DNA of 64,000 nucleotides from assembly GCF_014192015.1 (NCBI RefSeq), contig NZ_JACHXJ010000004.1, forward strand, positions 674,395 to 738,394. The letters are read 5' to 3'. The stretch is from Paenibacillus rhizosphaerae (GTDB lineage Bacteria > Bacillota > Bacilli > Paenibacillales > Paenibacillaceae). Shown here piece after piece: positions 42,300 through 50,694 of this stretch; the stretch's first letter is position 1, and each line of letters starts with the position of its first letter. The notes under the pieces are model-generated. The model worked only from the letters and a program-made list of their open reading frames with translations, ran no database searches and was not told where the DNA came from. Both the position numbers and the translations under genes were made by a program.

Positions 42300-42900
42300 T
42301 TTGTGGGGGCTTCGAAGCCTTCTTTCAAGCCCGCTGCGCGTCCGGCTCATGCTTCCGACCGCTGTTGCTCGCGAAATTCCGGAATGAACGATGAGGAAGA
42401 AATTCGCTCACAGCTTATGCTTCCGGTGCTAGCTTTCCTTCGGAAAGCTTTTAGGCGGCGGCTGCCGCTTCTCCAGCATGAATCCGGCCGCTCCGCTGGA
42501 ATCGGGGAAGTGGAGGTAGCTATGCCTGCTGCGCTAAGGGCTCTGGTTCGTAGCGAGAGCATCGGATCCGAAGCCTATGAGGGCGAGCCCGCTGGCGCCC
42601 AACTCCTCTAATTAAAGCCCTTAGATAGCCCCACCCTGAACCCTGCTGATCCTGCTGCCGCACCCTGGCAGGCAAGGGCCACTACAGCATCAGCTTTTAC
42701 ATCTGCTGCCACTTCGTAATCTTAAAAACCGCTTCTGCTTTCTCCATTCGGACACACCCGGAGTTGCCCATAGCTTTTACACTGCGCCCGCCCGATGCAC
42801 TGTCGGACCAGCTTCTGGCCTACGCCCATGCGACGGTGCACCGCATCCACGGCTAATCCACCGGTTTCTGCAAACGGTGCGGACTTCAGCAGAGGCCTCC
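42300..42900. other. Non-coding stretch, possible gene remnant
   Basis: About 600 bases without a gene that I can support. A plus-strand frame at 42279-42611 has no RBS and no motif. A short frame ending at 42856 reads RPPDALSDQLLAYAHATVHR, which looks like the C-terminal tail of a lost protein, so this may be a decayed locus. Confidence 0.35.
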
Positions 42901-43833
42901 TTACCCGATCACCAGCACGACCTTGCCCTGGCCGTGCCCGCTGGCCAGCTCGCGGTGCGCCGCGGCCGCCTCCTCCAGCGGGAAGGTCCGGCGCACGCGG
43001 ACCTTCAGCTTGCCCGCGGCGCAGAGCCCCGCCAGCTCGGCCAGCCGCGCGGCCGTGCGCTGGCTGCGGATCATGCGGACGCCGAGCTCCTCTGCAAGCT
43101 CGCCGTCCGCGATCGTGCCGATGCGCTCCCTGTCCGGGACGAGGTCCACGGACACCCGGAGCGCATCCCTCCCGGCGGCGTCAATGGCCGCATCGACGCC
43201 GCCGGGAGCCAGGGCGCGGACCCGATCGCCCAGGCCGGGGCCGTAGGCGACGGGGATGGCCCCCAGGGCGCGCAGATAGTCGTGGTTCCGCTCGCTGGCG
43301 GTTCCGATTACCGTGGCGCCCAAGGCGCGGGCAAGCTGGACGGCCATGGTGCCAACCCCACCGGCGGCGCCATGGATCAGGACGGTATCGCCTTCACCGA
43401 CGCGAAGCTCCTGCAGGGCGGTGTGGGCGGTTTGCCCTGAAGCCGCGAGCGCCCCGGCTTCTGCCCAAGGGATGCTCGGCGGCTTACGTACGATTTGGCT
43501 GGCGGGAACGACGACGTATTCGGCGTAGCTGGCCAGCAGAGCCCAGCCGATCACGTCATCGCCGGCCGCGAAGTCCGTCACGTGGTCTCCGGCCTGCTCG
43601 ATCGTTCCGGCGAAGTCATTGCCGAGAATTTGCGGAAACCGGATGCTTAGCCCGGGCGGGACCCATCCGGTTTCCCGGACGGCCAGGTCGAACGGTTGAA
43701 CGCCGGCCGCTTTGACGCGAACCCTGACCTCATCGGGGCCGGGTAAGGGGAGCGGCACATCCGCCGTATGCAGGACGTCCGGCGGACCGAACGTGCGGAT
43801 TACCGCGGCTTTCATTTCCTGTTGTTCTGCCAT
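42901..43833 (-). CDS. Zinc-free quinone-oxidoreductase-type NADP-dependent dehydrogenase
   Basis: A 310-residue medium-chain dehydrogenase/reductase of the quinone oxidoreductase group. The catalytic-domain start is MKAAVIRTFGPPDVLHTADV; LGNDFAGTIEQAGDHV replaces the zinc-binding GHE motif. The Rossmann motif is LIHGAAGGVGTMAVQLARALGATVIGTAS, the NADPH-binding AAGGVG. No catalytic or structural zinc cysteines are present. GAAAGG twelve bases upstream favours the ATG at 43833 over upstream in-frame ATGs. Substrate may be a quinone or an enone. It is divergent from a LysR gene, its probable regulator. Confidence 0.9.
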   Translation of the reverse strand: MAEQQEMKAAVIRTFGPPDVLHTADVPLPLPGPDEVRVRVKAAGVQPFDLAVRETGWVPPGLSIRFPQILGNDFAGTIEQAGDHVTDFAAGDDVIGWALLASYAEYVVVPASQIVRKPPSIPWAEAGALAASGQTAHTALQELRVGEGDTVLIHGAAGGVGTMAVQLARALGATVIGTASERNHDYLRALGAIPVAYGPGLGDRVRALAPGGVDAAIDAAGRDALRVSVDLVPDRERIGTIADGELAEELGVRMIRSQRTAARLAELAGLCAAGKLKVRVRRTFPLEEAAAAHRELASGHGQGKVVLVIG

Positions 43834-44022
43834 GTTATCGTTCATCCTTTCGGTCATTGAATATAGGGATATCCAGGGCTTTAATTTCATGCCTTCTGCG
43901 GTGAGCTTGAGCAGCCTTACTCTCGCCTTCGGCCTGTATTTATTCTATAATCGATCATAAATAATAAAAAATATATATAATGCTATTTATTAATAACCTT
44001 TGGTATATAAGGAGGGGTTTCG

Positions 44023-44889
44023 ATGGAGCTGCTGCAGCTTCAATATTTTCGCAAAGTTGCCGAGCTTGAGCATATAACCCGTGCGGCGGAGGAACTGCGC
44101 ATTGCTCAACCTGCCCTCAGCAAGACGATTTCGCGGCTGGAAGAGGACCTGGGCGTGCCGCTGTTTGACCGGAAGGGGCGGCAGATCAGGCTGAATGCCT
44201 TTGGCCGGGCCTATCTGCGCAGGGTGGAGACCGCGCTGAACGCCCTGGAAGATGGAAGAAGGGAACTCGAGGATCTGGCGGGAGCGGAGAAGGGCAGGGT
44301 GAACCTGGCGACGACCACGCATAAATGCTTCTCCGACCGGATCGGAGATTTTTTGGGGATGCATCCGGAAATTCGGCTGCAAATTTCCCAGGCAGGAGAG
44401 CAGGAGAAGCGGGATAAGCTGTTAAGCGGGGAACTGGACCTGTGTATCACGTTCCCACCGATCGAGCAGCCGGGCATCGAGGGAATTTCTTTTTTGACGG
44501 AGGAAATTTTGCTGGCGGTGCCTTCATCGCACCGGTTTGCGGGCCGCAGCAGCGTCCGGTTAAGCGAGGCGGCAGGGGAGGCTTTTATTTGCATCCAGAG
44601 CGGCAATCCATTTCGGGAAATGACGGATCAGTTTTGCAGGCAGGCCGGGTTTGAACCGGATATCGTATGCGAGGTGGATGAGCATTCGGCAGTTGGCCAT
44701 TTTATCCGGGCGGGGGTAGGCATCGCCTTTTTCCCGGAAACGCTGGTGGATCGGATCGGATTTCCGTTTCATGTGCTGCGGATCGAGGAGCCGGTCTGCC
44801 GGCGCACATACCAAATCGCATGGCAAAAGGAGCGCTATTTATCGCAAGCTGCGCGCGAATTTCGAGACTTCCTGGTTCAGAGCTTTTAA
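44023..44889 (+). CDS. LysR-family transcriptional regulator
   Basis: A 288-residue regulator. The winged HTH covers MELLQLQYFRKVAELEHITR, AAEELRIAQPALSKTISRLEE and LGVPLFDRKGRQIRLNAFGRAYL. The substrate-binding domain starts about residue 90. GGAGGGG precedes the ATG. The 190-base AT-rich divergent spacer to the oxidoreductase gene (with a TAAATAATA / TATTTATTA-type partial dyad around 43960-43995) is where a LysR protein would bind. Regulation of that oxidoreductase is inference from the arrangement. Confidence 0.93.
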   Translation: MELLQLQYFRKVAELEHITRAAEELRIAQPALSKTISRLEEDLGVPLFDRKGRQIRLNAFGRAYLRRVETALNALEDGRRELEDLAGAEKGRVNLATTTHKCFSDRIGDFLGMHPEIRLQISQAGEQEKRDKLLSGELDLCITFPPIEQPGIEGISFLTEEILLAVPSSHRFAGRSSVRLSEAAGEAFICIQSGNPFREMTDQFCRQAGFEPDIVCEVDEHSAVGHFIRAGVGIAFFPETLVDRIGFPFHVLRIEEPVCRRTYQIAWQKERYLSQAAREFRDFLVQSF

Positions 44890-44947
44890 AAATAAGAAAC
44901 CGCCCAAGGAACGGCCAGCCGTATCACCTTGGACGGATATCTTCCTA

Positions 44948-44984
44948 GGGGCTAGCCGGGGAATTCCGGGTGGTCCCTTTTTAT
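44948..44984 (+). terminator. Rho-independent terminator of the LysR gene
   Basis: Arms GGGGCTAGCCGG / CCGGGTGGTCCC (one mismatch, two G-T pairs) around a six-base loop, then TTTTT. Confidence 0.65.
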
Positions 44985-44991
44985 CATGATT

Positions 44992-46005
44992 TTATCTCCG
45001 GTCAAAATAGTTGATCCCCATGGCCTCCCGCACCTCGCCCATCGTTTGGCGCGCGGCCTCGCGAGCCTTTGCGGTACCTGTTATCAGAATGTCGTCGATG
45101 TCGCCGGAACGCTGTTCATACCGGGCGCGGCGTTCGCGGATCGGTTCCAGCACCTCTTCGATCGCCCCGGTGATTTTAGCTTTGCAGGCGGCGCAGCCGA
45201 GCGTGCCCCGGGTGCACATGTCATGAATATTGCCGCTGTCCTCCGGGCGAAATATCCGGTGATACCCGTAAATCGTGCAAACCTCCGGATGGCCGGGATC
45301 GGTTTTATGCACGCGTGCCGGATCGGTGGGAGCCTTGCGAATCCGGCTGCGGACCTCATCCGTGGTGGAATCGAGGGAGATGGCGTTGCCGAGGCTTTTG
45401 CTCATTTTACTCGAACCGTCGAGTCCGTCCAGCCGCTCACCGACGATGATTTGCGGCTCCACCAGGATGGGGGCATACAGCTCGTTAAAGCGCCGGACGA
45501 TTTTGCGCGTCTGTTCGATATGGGGAATCTGGTCATCACCGGCGGGAACCAGGGTGGCTTTGCAGAAAGTGATGTCTGCCGCCTGGCTGACCGGATAGCC
45601 GAGGAAGCCGTAATACAGATCCTCGTATCCGCGCTCGGCGGCCTCGCTCTTGATCGTCGGATTATGACGCAGTGAGCTGACCGACACGAACATGGAGTAA
45701 AATACCGTCAACTCGGCAATTTCAGGGATCATCGACTGCACGAACAGCGTCGCTCGGTCCGGGTCAATGCCTACAGACAAATAGTCCAGCGCCACCTGGC
45801 GTACGCTTCCCGCCAGCATTTCCGGCGTATGAAAATGGGTGGTCAGCGCCTGCACATCTGCCAGCATGATATAGGTTTCGTACTGCTCCTGAAGCTGCAC
45901 CCGGTTCTTCAGGCTGCCGACGTAATGGCCGAGATGCAGCTTGCCGGTCGTGCGGTCTCCGGTAAGGACAATGTCCTTGGGTTGTGAGTTTGTTGAAATT
46001 GTCAT
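44992..46005 (-). CDS. trpS: Tryptophanyl-tRNA synthetase
   Basis: A 337-residue class I synthetase that charges tRNA-Trp. The HIGH motif region is TGDRTTGKLHLGHYVGSLKN and the KMSKS loop is GSSKMSKSLGN. AGGAGG at 46013-46018 is seven bases before the ATG at 46005. Expression is controlled by a T-box leader (46256-46625). Downstream of the T-box terminator, but before trpS, there is a short reading frame with three consecutive Trp codons that overlaps the trpS start out of frame. The spacing between T-box terminator and trpS, about 250 bases, is long. Confidence 0.97.
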   Translation of the reverse strand: MTISTNSQPKDIVLTGDRTTGKLHLGHYVGSLKNRVQLQEQYETYIMLADVQALTTHFHTPEMLAGSVRQVALDYLSVGIDPDRATLFVQSMIPEIAELTVFYSMFVSVSSLRHNPTIKSEAAERGYEDLYYGFLGYPVSQAADITFCKATLVPAGDDQIPHIEQTRKIVRRFNELYAPILVEPQIIVGERLDGLDGSSKMSKSLGNAISLDSTTDEVRSRIRKAPTDPARVHKTDPGHPEVCTIYGYHRIFRPEDSGNIHDMCTRGTLGCAACKAKITGAIEEVLEPIRERRARYEQRSGDIDDILITGTAKAREAARQTMGEVREAMGINYFDRR

Positions 46006-46108
46006 GGTTATTCCTCCTGAGTTTACGTTGGTTTTTTTGCGGAACTGCCTTTGCGTTCATGTCTAATAACCCGGCCTTCCCGGGCCGCCACCACCAGCCG
46101 TCATCCAT
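45764..46108 (-). CDS. Trp-codon leader reading frame overlapping trpS (WWW)
   Basis: On the minus strand AAGGAGGTG (46115-46123), a near-perfect anti-16S match, lies eight bases before an ATG at 46108. The frame starts MDDGWWWRPGKAGLLDMNAK; codons 5-7 are TGG TGG TGG (46088-46096). It runs past the trpS Shine-Dalgarno (46013-46018) and 240 bases into trpS in the +1 frame before stopping, 114 codons in all. In-frame GTG 46117 and ATG 46114 are too close to the SD. The product itself need not be functional; the Trp run recalls the at-operon leader peptide of Bacillus subtilis. A regulatory role is inference. Confidence 0.6.
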   Translation of the reverse strand: MDDGWWWRPGKAGLLDMNAKAVPQKNQRKLRRNNHDNFNKLTTQGHCPYRRPHDRQAASRPLRRQPEEPGAASGAVRNLYHAGRCAGADHPFSYAGNAGGKRTPGGAGLFVCRH

Positions 46109-46255
46109 GGCCATCACCTCCTTCAGTACTGCAGTTTTGTTGGTTATACGGGCGGAAGGGCCGACGATAGACGCCGGTACTACGCTTAGGAGAGGGACTC
46201 AAGCTCATGCCTCTTCAGGTCAAGCTTCAAGGCAAGTCCCCAGTCCTGCGTATTT

Positions 46256-46625
46256 CAGCACCAAAAAGCCCCGCCCTTGGGATCCCCATACTGGAATATT
46301 TCCAGACGGAGATCTACCCAAGGACGGGGCTCTAGCCCGCGGTGCCACCTTGATTGGCCGTCATCCCCTAGGGATGCAGCCCTGCTCAACAGGTACGGAT
46401 TCCGGCGCTAAATGAAACGTGTATGCCTTCCTCGATACCCTGCCCCGGTTAACGGTGGGGACATGCCGCCCATCCTACTGACCGCTTCTTTGGGGAAGCG
46501 TTCCTGTTCAGACGGGGCACTCCGAAGCCCACTTCCGCGCGCGCCGCCACCGGCTTGCACCACCCGCCGGCTCTCTGTCAGGCCGCGATTCGCGCGTACT
46601 CTTCTTCATCATCGTGAAAATGGAT
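46256..46625 (-). promoter_or_regulatory. T-box riboswitch, tRNA-Trp specific
   Basis: The T-box consensus appears on the minus strand at 46338-46351 as AAGGTGGCACCGCG. Upstream there is a Stem I region with the distal-loop motif GGTGGTGCAAGCC and, on the 3' side, GAAGTGGGCTTC, in which TGG (46529-46531) is a plausible Trp specifier. The terminator at 46262-46333 follows. Uncharged tRNA-Trp would stabilise the antiterminator and allow trpS transcription. A -10-like TACAAT is at 46633-46638. The specifier assignment is by eye, not by folding. Confidence 0.85.
46262..46333 (-). terminator. T-box terminator
   Basis: On the minus strand, AGCCCCGTCCTTGGG pairs with CCCAAGGGCGGGGCT and is followed by TTTTT. 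The T-box sequence just upstream competes for the 5' arm to form the antiterminator. Confidence 0.85.
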
Positions 46626-46816
46626 TTGGAATATTGTAGCTTATTTTCCCGCGGAAAGAAAGGGGCATTTTTCCGTTAATCCGCTGCTATCCGTTCCTAT
46701 TCCGTTGTTAACCTGTCGCTATTCCACCGCCGCGATCCGCCGATATCACTGCCATAAAATTTTGCTGGCAACCCGCCGATGATCGGGGTGGATTCCAGCC
46801 TTCCCCGGATCCTCTT

Positions 46817-48127
46817 TTACTTGCTGATCTCCTTGAAGGAGGCCTCCGCCGCTTCCAGCGTCGCGTCGATGTCCGCTTCGGTATGGGCCGTGGTCAGGAA
46901 CCAGGCCTCGTATTTGGAAGGCGCGAGATTGATATTCCGGTTCAGCATGGCGCGGAAAAAGGCGGCGAAGGCTTCGCCGTCCGTATCCTGCGCTTCGTCG
47001 TAGTTGGTCACCGGATGGTCGCAGAAGTGCGTGGACAGCGAACCGCGGATGCGGTTGATCGTCAGCGGCACACCGTACCGGCCGGCCGATGCCTGCAGGC
47101 CGGCCGCAAGCTTCGTGGCCAGACGGTCCATCTCTTCGTAGACGCCTTCGCCTTGAAGCACTTCAAGGCAGGCGATGCCCGCCGAGATGGATGCCGGGTT
47201 GCCCGCCATCGTGCCGGCCTGGTAGGCCGGGCCGAGCGGAGCGACCTGCTCCATCACTTCCTTGGAGCCGCCGTAGGCTCCGATCGGCAGCCCGCCGCCG
47301 ATGATCTTGCCGAGGGCGGTCAAATCTGGCCGGATCGCATCATGATTCTGCAGGCCCGCAAAGGTCTGCGTGCTGCCGTAGTGGAAGCGGAAGGCGGTGA
47401 TCACCTCGTCATAGATAACGAGGGAGCCGTTGTCATGGGCCATGCGGCAGAGGCCCTCCAGGAAGCCCTCCTTCGGCATGACCATGCCGAAGTTGCCGAC
47501 GATCGGCTCCACCATGACGGCCGCCACGTCTTCGCCCCATTTGGCCAGTGCCGCCTGCAGGGCGTCGAGGTCATTATAAGGCACGGTAATGACCTCGTGC
47601 GCAATGCTGGTCGGGATGCCGGCGCTGTCCGGAATCCCCAGTGTGGAAGGGCCTGAGCCGGCCGCCACGAGCACGAGGTCCGAATGGCCGTGATAGCAAC
47701 CGGCGAACTTGATGACCTTGTTGCGCTTCGTATAGGCACGCGCGACACGGATGGTCGTCATGACGGCCTCGGTGCCGGAGTTGACAAAGCGGACCTTGTC
47801 CATCGACGGGATCGCTTCCTTCAGCATCCGGGCGAGCTGGATTTCAAGCTGCGTCGGCGTTCCGTACAAGGTGCCGTTCTGCGCGGCACGCGTAATGGCT
47901 TCCGTGATATGCGGGTGGGCGTGACCGGTAATGATCGGCCCATAAGCGGCGAGATAGTCGATATAACGGTTATCGTCCTCATCCCAGAAGTAGGCTCCGT
48001 TCGCCCGCTTCATAAAGACGGGCGCCCCGCCGCCAACCGCCTTAAACGAGCGGGAGGGGCTGTTGACGCCACCGACGATGTGCTGCAATGCTTCCTGGTA
48101 TAATTGCCCGGAACGTGTTCGATTCAT
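46817..48127 (-). CDS. hemL: Glutamate-1-semialdehyde 2,1-aminomutase
   Basis: A 436-residue PLP enzyme making 5-aminolevulinate for heme. SGTEAVMTTIRVARAYT, GCYHGHSDLVL, VIYDEVITAFRF and the PLP-lysine region LTALGKIIGGGLPIGAYGG are all present. It is an isolated copy, not in a hem operon; Firmicutes often have a second paralogue (gsaB in Bacillus subtilis), and this may be that one. GAAAGGAAG precedes the ATG. The LCP gene ends 42 bases upstream on the same strand, with no terminator between. Confidence 0.95.
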   Translation of the reverse strand: MNRTRSGQLYQEALQHIVGGVNSPSRSFKAVGGGAPVFMKRANGAYFWDEDDNRYIDYLAAYGPIITGHAHPHITEAITRAAQNGTLYGTPTQLEIQLARMLKEAIPSMDKVRFVNSGTEAVMTTIRVARAYTKRNKVIKFAGCYHGHSDLVLVAAGSGPSTLGIPDSAGIPTSIAHEVITVPYNDLDALQAALAKWGEDVAAVMVEPIVGNFGMVMPKEGFLEGLCRMAHDNGSLVIYDEVITAFRFHYGSTQTFAGLQNHDAIRPDLTALGKIIGGGLPIGAYGGSKEVMEQVAPLGPAYQAGTMAGNPASISAGIACLEVLQGEGVYEEMDRLATKLAAGLQASAGRYGVPLTINRIRGSLSTHFCDHPVTNYDEAQDTDGEAFAAFFRAMLNRNINLAPSKYEAWFLTTAHTEADIDATLEAAEASFKEISK

Positions 48128-48169
48128 GACAGATAACTTCCTTTCTCAAATAAAAAACAGGCGGGCAGC

Positions 48170-49264
48170 CTAGTTGCTGCTGCCCGTACTGCCGTTCTCC
48201 CCGGTATCCCCGGAGGTTGTCGAATTGGTATTAGTGTTCGTGTTGGTATTAGTGTTCGTGTTGGTATTGGCTGGTGCGCCTGTTTTGCCTTCGCTGGATA
48301 CCGGCACCGCCTCCGGCTTGTTCATAATATCTTGAATATACTGCTTCAGCTTGCTTTCGCTGGAAACGGTCAGGACGGAAGCGCCGCCGACCTTTTCCTC
48401 TTTAAGCAGCTTCATCGGCGGAATTTGCTCGCTGCCGGCCATTTGGCTTTGGTAACCGACCGTAGCCAGCTTCCACATGTCATTGACGGACAGATTCGTA
48501 TCTATATATGGGCTGACCTGCTCCAGAATGTTCGGCAGCTTCATGATGGACGTCGTGGACTGCATTTTCTGGGCGACCGCCTTCAGAAAGGCCCGTTGCC
48601 GTTCCGTCCGCGTGAAGTCCGAAGTGGCGTCATGTCGGAAACGGACGTACTGCAGTGCCGTGGTGCCGTCGAGATGCTGCTGGCCCTTTTTTAGGTCGAT
48701 ATCGTATTCATGGTTGTCTGCGTTGCTCGGATAATACATATCCTTCTCCACGTAAAAATCTACGCCGCCGACGGCATCCACCAGCTTGATGAATCCCTGA
48801 AAGTCCGTATAGACATAATACTGGATAGGAATGCCAAGCAGATCGCCGACAGCCTTCATAGCCGTATTCGGTCCATGGGTAATCGCCGTATTGATACGGT
48901 CCTGGCCGTGTTCGGGAATGTCGGTATACGTGTCGCGGAGGATCGAGAAAACATTGATGCGCTTCTTGACCGGATCCAGGGAGGCGACCATCATGCTGTC
49001 AGACCTGGGAACTTCACCTTCCTTGATGCCGCGGGCGTCCACACCCATCAGCAGGATGTTGACCGGTTCGGTGCCTTCCCATTTGGGAGGATCGGGAACT
49101 TTGACTTCGACGGGGGTAACAGATTTAAATGGAGATTCTTCAGCGGATTTTTGCAGCCCCTGCAGGCCATTATAAATCGATGCGAAATAATAGACCGCAT
49201 AACCAATGATGGCTAATACGATGATGGCTATAATCCATAATATCGTTTTTTTCCTTGGAGTCAT
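48170..49264 (-). CDS. LytR-CpsA-Psr (LCP) family cell-wall protein
   Basis: A 364-residue membrane protein with one N-terminal helix (KKTILWIIAIIVLAIIGYAVYYF) and an extracellular LCP domain. LLMGVDARGIKEGEVPRSDSMMVASLDP, INVFSILRDTYTDIPEHGQDRIN and LQYVRFRHDATSDFTRTERQ contain the Arg and Asp residues that bind the polyprenyl pyrophosphate and Mg. Such enzymes attach teichoic acids or other glycopolymers to peptidoglycan. The C-terminus is a low-complexity tail of repeated Thr-Asn (TNTNTNTNTNTNTNTN) encoded by an 18-bp tandem repeat, then Ser/Gly. The promoter is at 49348-49376. Confidence 0.93.
   Translation of the reverse strand: MTPRKKTILWIIAIIVLAIIGYAVYYFASIYNGLQGLQKSAEESPFKSVTPVEVKVPDPPKWEGTEPVNILLMGVDARGIKEGEVPRSDSMMVASLDPVKKRINVFSILRDTYTDIPEHGQDRINTAITHGPNTAMKAVGDLLGIPIQYYVYTDFQGFIKLVDAVGGVDFYVEKDMYYPSNADNHEYDIDLKKGQQHLDGTTALQYVRFRHDATSDFTRTERQRAFLKAVAQKMQSTTSIMKLPNILEQVSPYIDTNLSVNDMWKLATVGYQSQMAGSEQIPPMKLLKEEKVGGASVLTVSSESKLKQYIQDIMNKPEAVPVSSEGKTGAPANTNTNTNTNTNTNTNSTTSGDTGENGSTGSSN
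48225..48268 (-). repeat. 18-bp tandem repeat coding Thr-Asn
   Basis: Unit TTGGTATTAGTGTTCGTG (plus strand) occurs 2.4 times inside the LCP gene. It could change length by slippage in steps of six residues without breaking the frame. Confidence 0.75.
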
Positions 49265-49347
49265 TCCTTTTCTTCCTTTCGCTATCCTGTTGAAGGAGAG
49301 TGCTTGTCTTCGACATGTTCAGACATTTGTAGAGTAAGGATTCATTT

Positions 49348-49376
49348 ATTATAATTTTTTTTGACAATACAATCAA
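49348..49376 (-). promoter_or_regulatory. Promoter of the LCP gene
   Basis: On the minus strand TTGATT and a consensus TATAAT are spaced by exactly 17 bases, about 85 bases upstream of the LCP start. Confidence 0.65.
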
Positions 49377-49474
49377 TTTTACATTCTGGAAAGCATTTCA
49401 CCAAGATAAAATGAACGAAAGTGTTCAATTTATATAGATGCAGTGCTTGACCTCTGAAAGGAGAGTTTGTACAT

Positions 49475-49933
49475 ATGACAGAATTTGCAGTTGGAGACAA
49501 GGTTCCCGATTTTACCCTTCCGGCCTCGACCGGGGAGGAAATAACCCTCAGCAGCTTTAGGGGACGCAAAGTGGTGCTCTATTTCTACCCGAAGGACAAT
49601 ACGCCCGCGTGCACGCAGGAAGCCTGCGATTTTCGTGATGCACTTCCTCAGATTGAAGCAAAAGGAGCGGTCGTGCTCGGGATCAGCCCGGACGAGCTTA
49701 AATCACACGGCAAATTTGCCGAGAAATTTAGCCTGCCGTTTCCTTTGCTGTCCGACAAGGACCACCATGTGAGCGAATTGTACGGCGTATGGCAGCTGAA
49801 GAAAATGTACGGGCGTGAGTTCTGGGGCGTCGTCCGTTCGACGTTCCTGATCGATGAAGAGGGACGGCTCATCAAAGAATGGCGGAAGCTCCGGGTGGCG
49901 GGCCATGCTGGCGATGTCGTGTCAGTCCTTTAA
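49475..49933 (+). CDS. bcp: Thioredoxin-dependent thiol peroxidase, Bcp type
   Basis: A 152-residue peroxiredoxin that reduces peroxides. Peroxidatic Cys46 in YPKDNTPACTQEACDF is followed five residues later by resolving Cys51, the Bcp/PrxQ pattern. Thr43 and the Arg of VVRSTFLIDEEG complete the active site. No signal peptide. GAAAGGAGAG is upstream of the ATG. A terminator follows. Confidence 0.96.
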   Translation: MTEFAVGDKVPDFTLPASTGEEITLSSFRGRKVVLYFYPKDNTPACTQEACDFRDALPQIEAKGAVVLGISPDELKSHGKFAEKFSLPFPLLSDKDHHVSELYGVWQLKKMYGREFWGVVRSTFLIDEEGRLIKEWRKLRVAGHAGDVVSVL

Positions 49934-50003
49934 TTTTATGTAGCTCGCGGAACAAATATTAAAACTGTGATCCTAAGTATAGGAAGTAAAACATTTGAAA
50001 TGA

Positions 50004-50039
50004 GCTGGGCTGCCCGGAATGATTCGGGGGCCCAGTTTT
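50004..50039 (+). terminator. Rho-independent terminator of bcp
   Basis: Arms CTGGGCTGCCCGGAA / TTCGGGGGCCCAG with a short loop and a bulge, then TTTTG. Confidence 0.65.
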
Positions 50040-50155
50040 GCTCTGCAGCCGCCTTTGAATTATCGTTCTTTAAATGAAAACGATTCCGGTAAATTTCAGT
50101 GTCATTTATGAAAATGGATTGCAAAAATATATGTAAATTTATCCTTATGTTTTTA

Positions 50156-50184
50156 TTGACACGTAAACATGTTGGTTTTAAAAT
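50156..50184 (+). promoter_or_regulatory. Promoter of the MarR-MFS operon
   Basis: Consensus TTGACA, 17 bases, TAAAAT. Two small palindromes lie in it: AACATGTT in the spacer and TTCG-TACG-CGAA (50187-50198) just downstream of the -10 box. Either could be the MarR operator. Confidence 0.65.
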
Positions 50185-50232
50185 AATTCGTACGCGAAAT
50201 ATTAAGAGATGGAAATAGAAACAGGGTGAAGA

Positions 50233-50694
50233 ATGATTTTGGATCCTCAAGAGGAAATTCTCGAACTGTTGTATTCGTTTCGCCAGGTCAATCTCACGTT
50301 TTACCAAATTTTTTGGAAGCAAGCCGATGCTCTTGAGACCACCTGGATTCAATATCTTGTCCTGCATACGCTCCGCGAGCATCCGGATATCGGTCTCTCC
50401 GAGCTGGCAGATTTAATTCTTATGGGGAACAGCGCCACCAGCGGGGTTGTCCACCGGCTCGTCAAAGCGGGGCTCGTCGAACGCAGACGGCTCGAGACGG
50501 ATCGGCGGTCGATCGCGCTGCGGATTACTGAGAAGGGAGATGAACTTAGAAAGCAAACCAAGCAAATCAGCATGGGCTGTCTGATGCCTCTTTTACAGAT
50601 CAAACAGGAGGACAGAAGCCATCTACTAGCGACACACCAGCAAATTATTCGGATTTTCAGCCAAAAGGGAGAGAGAGAAAGAAATTATGAATAG
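50233..50694 (+). CDS. MarR-family transcriptional regulator
   Basis: A 153-residue winged-helix regulator: IGLSELADLILMGNSATSGVVHRLVKAGLVERRRLETDRRS (broken as residues 53-93) covers HTH and wing, with the DRR signature of the MarR wing. The stop overlaps the start of the efflux gene by eight bases, so both are one operon. AGGGTGAAG precedes the ATG. The arrangement suggests it represses the MFS pump and is released by a drug-like ligand. Confidence 0.93.
   Translation: MILDPQEEILELLYSFRQVNLTFYQIFWKQADALETTWIQYLVLHTLREHPDIGLSELADLILMGNSATSGVVHRLVKAGLVERRRLETDRRSIALRITEKGDELRKQTKQISMGCLMPLLQIKQEDRSHLLATHQQIIRIFSQKGERERNYE

Noticed and set aside
42795..43715. 306-codon plus-strand frame across the oxidoreductase gene
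   Set aside because: Extreme Arg/Pro composition and no RBS; the minus-strand oxidoreductase explains the region.
48225..48268. 18-bp repeats considered as a CRISPR fragment
   Set aside because: The copies are directly adjacent without spacers and encode Thr-Asn in frame within the LCP gene.
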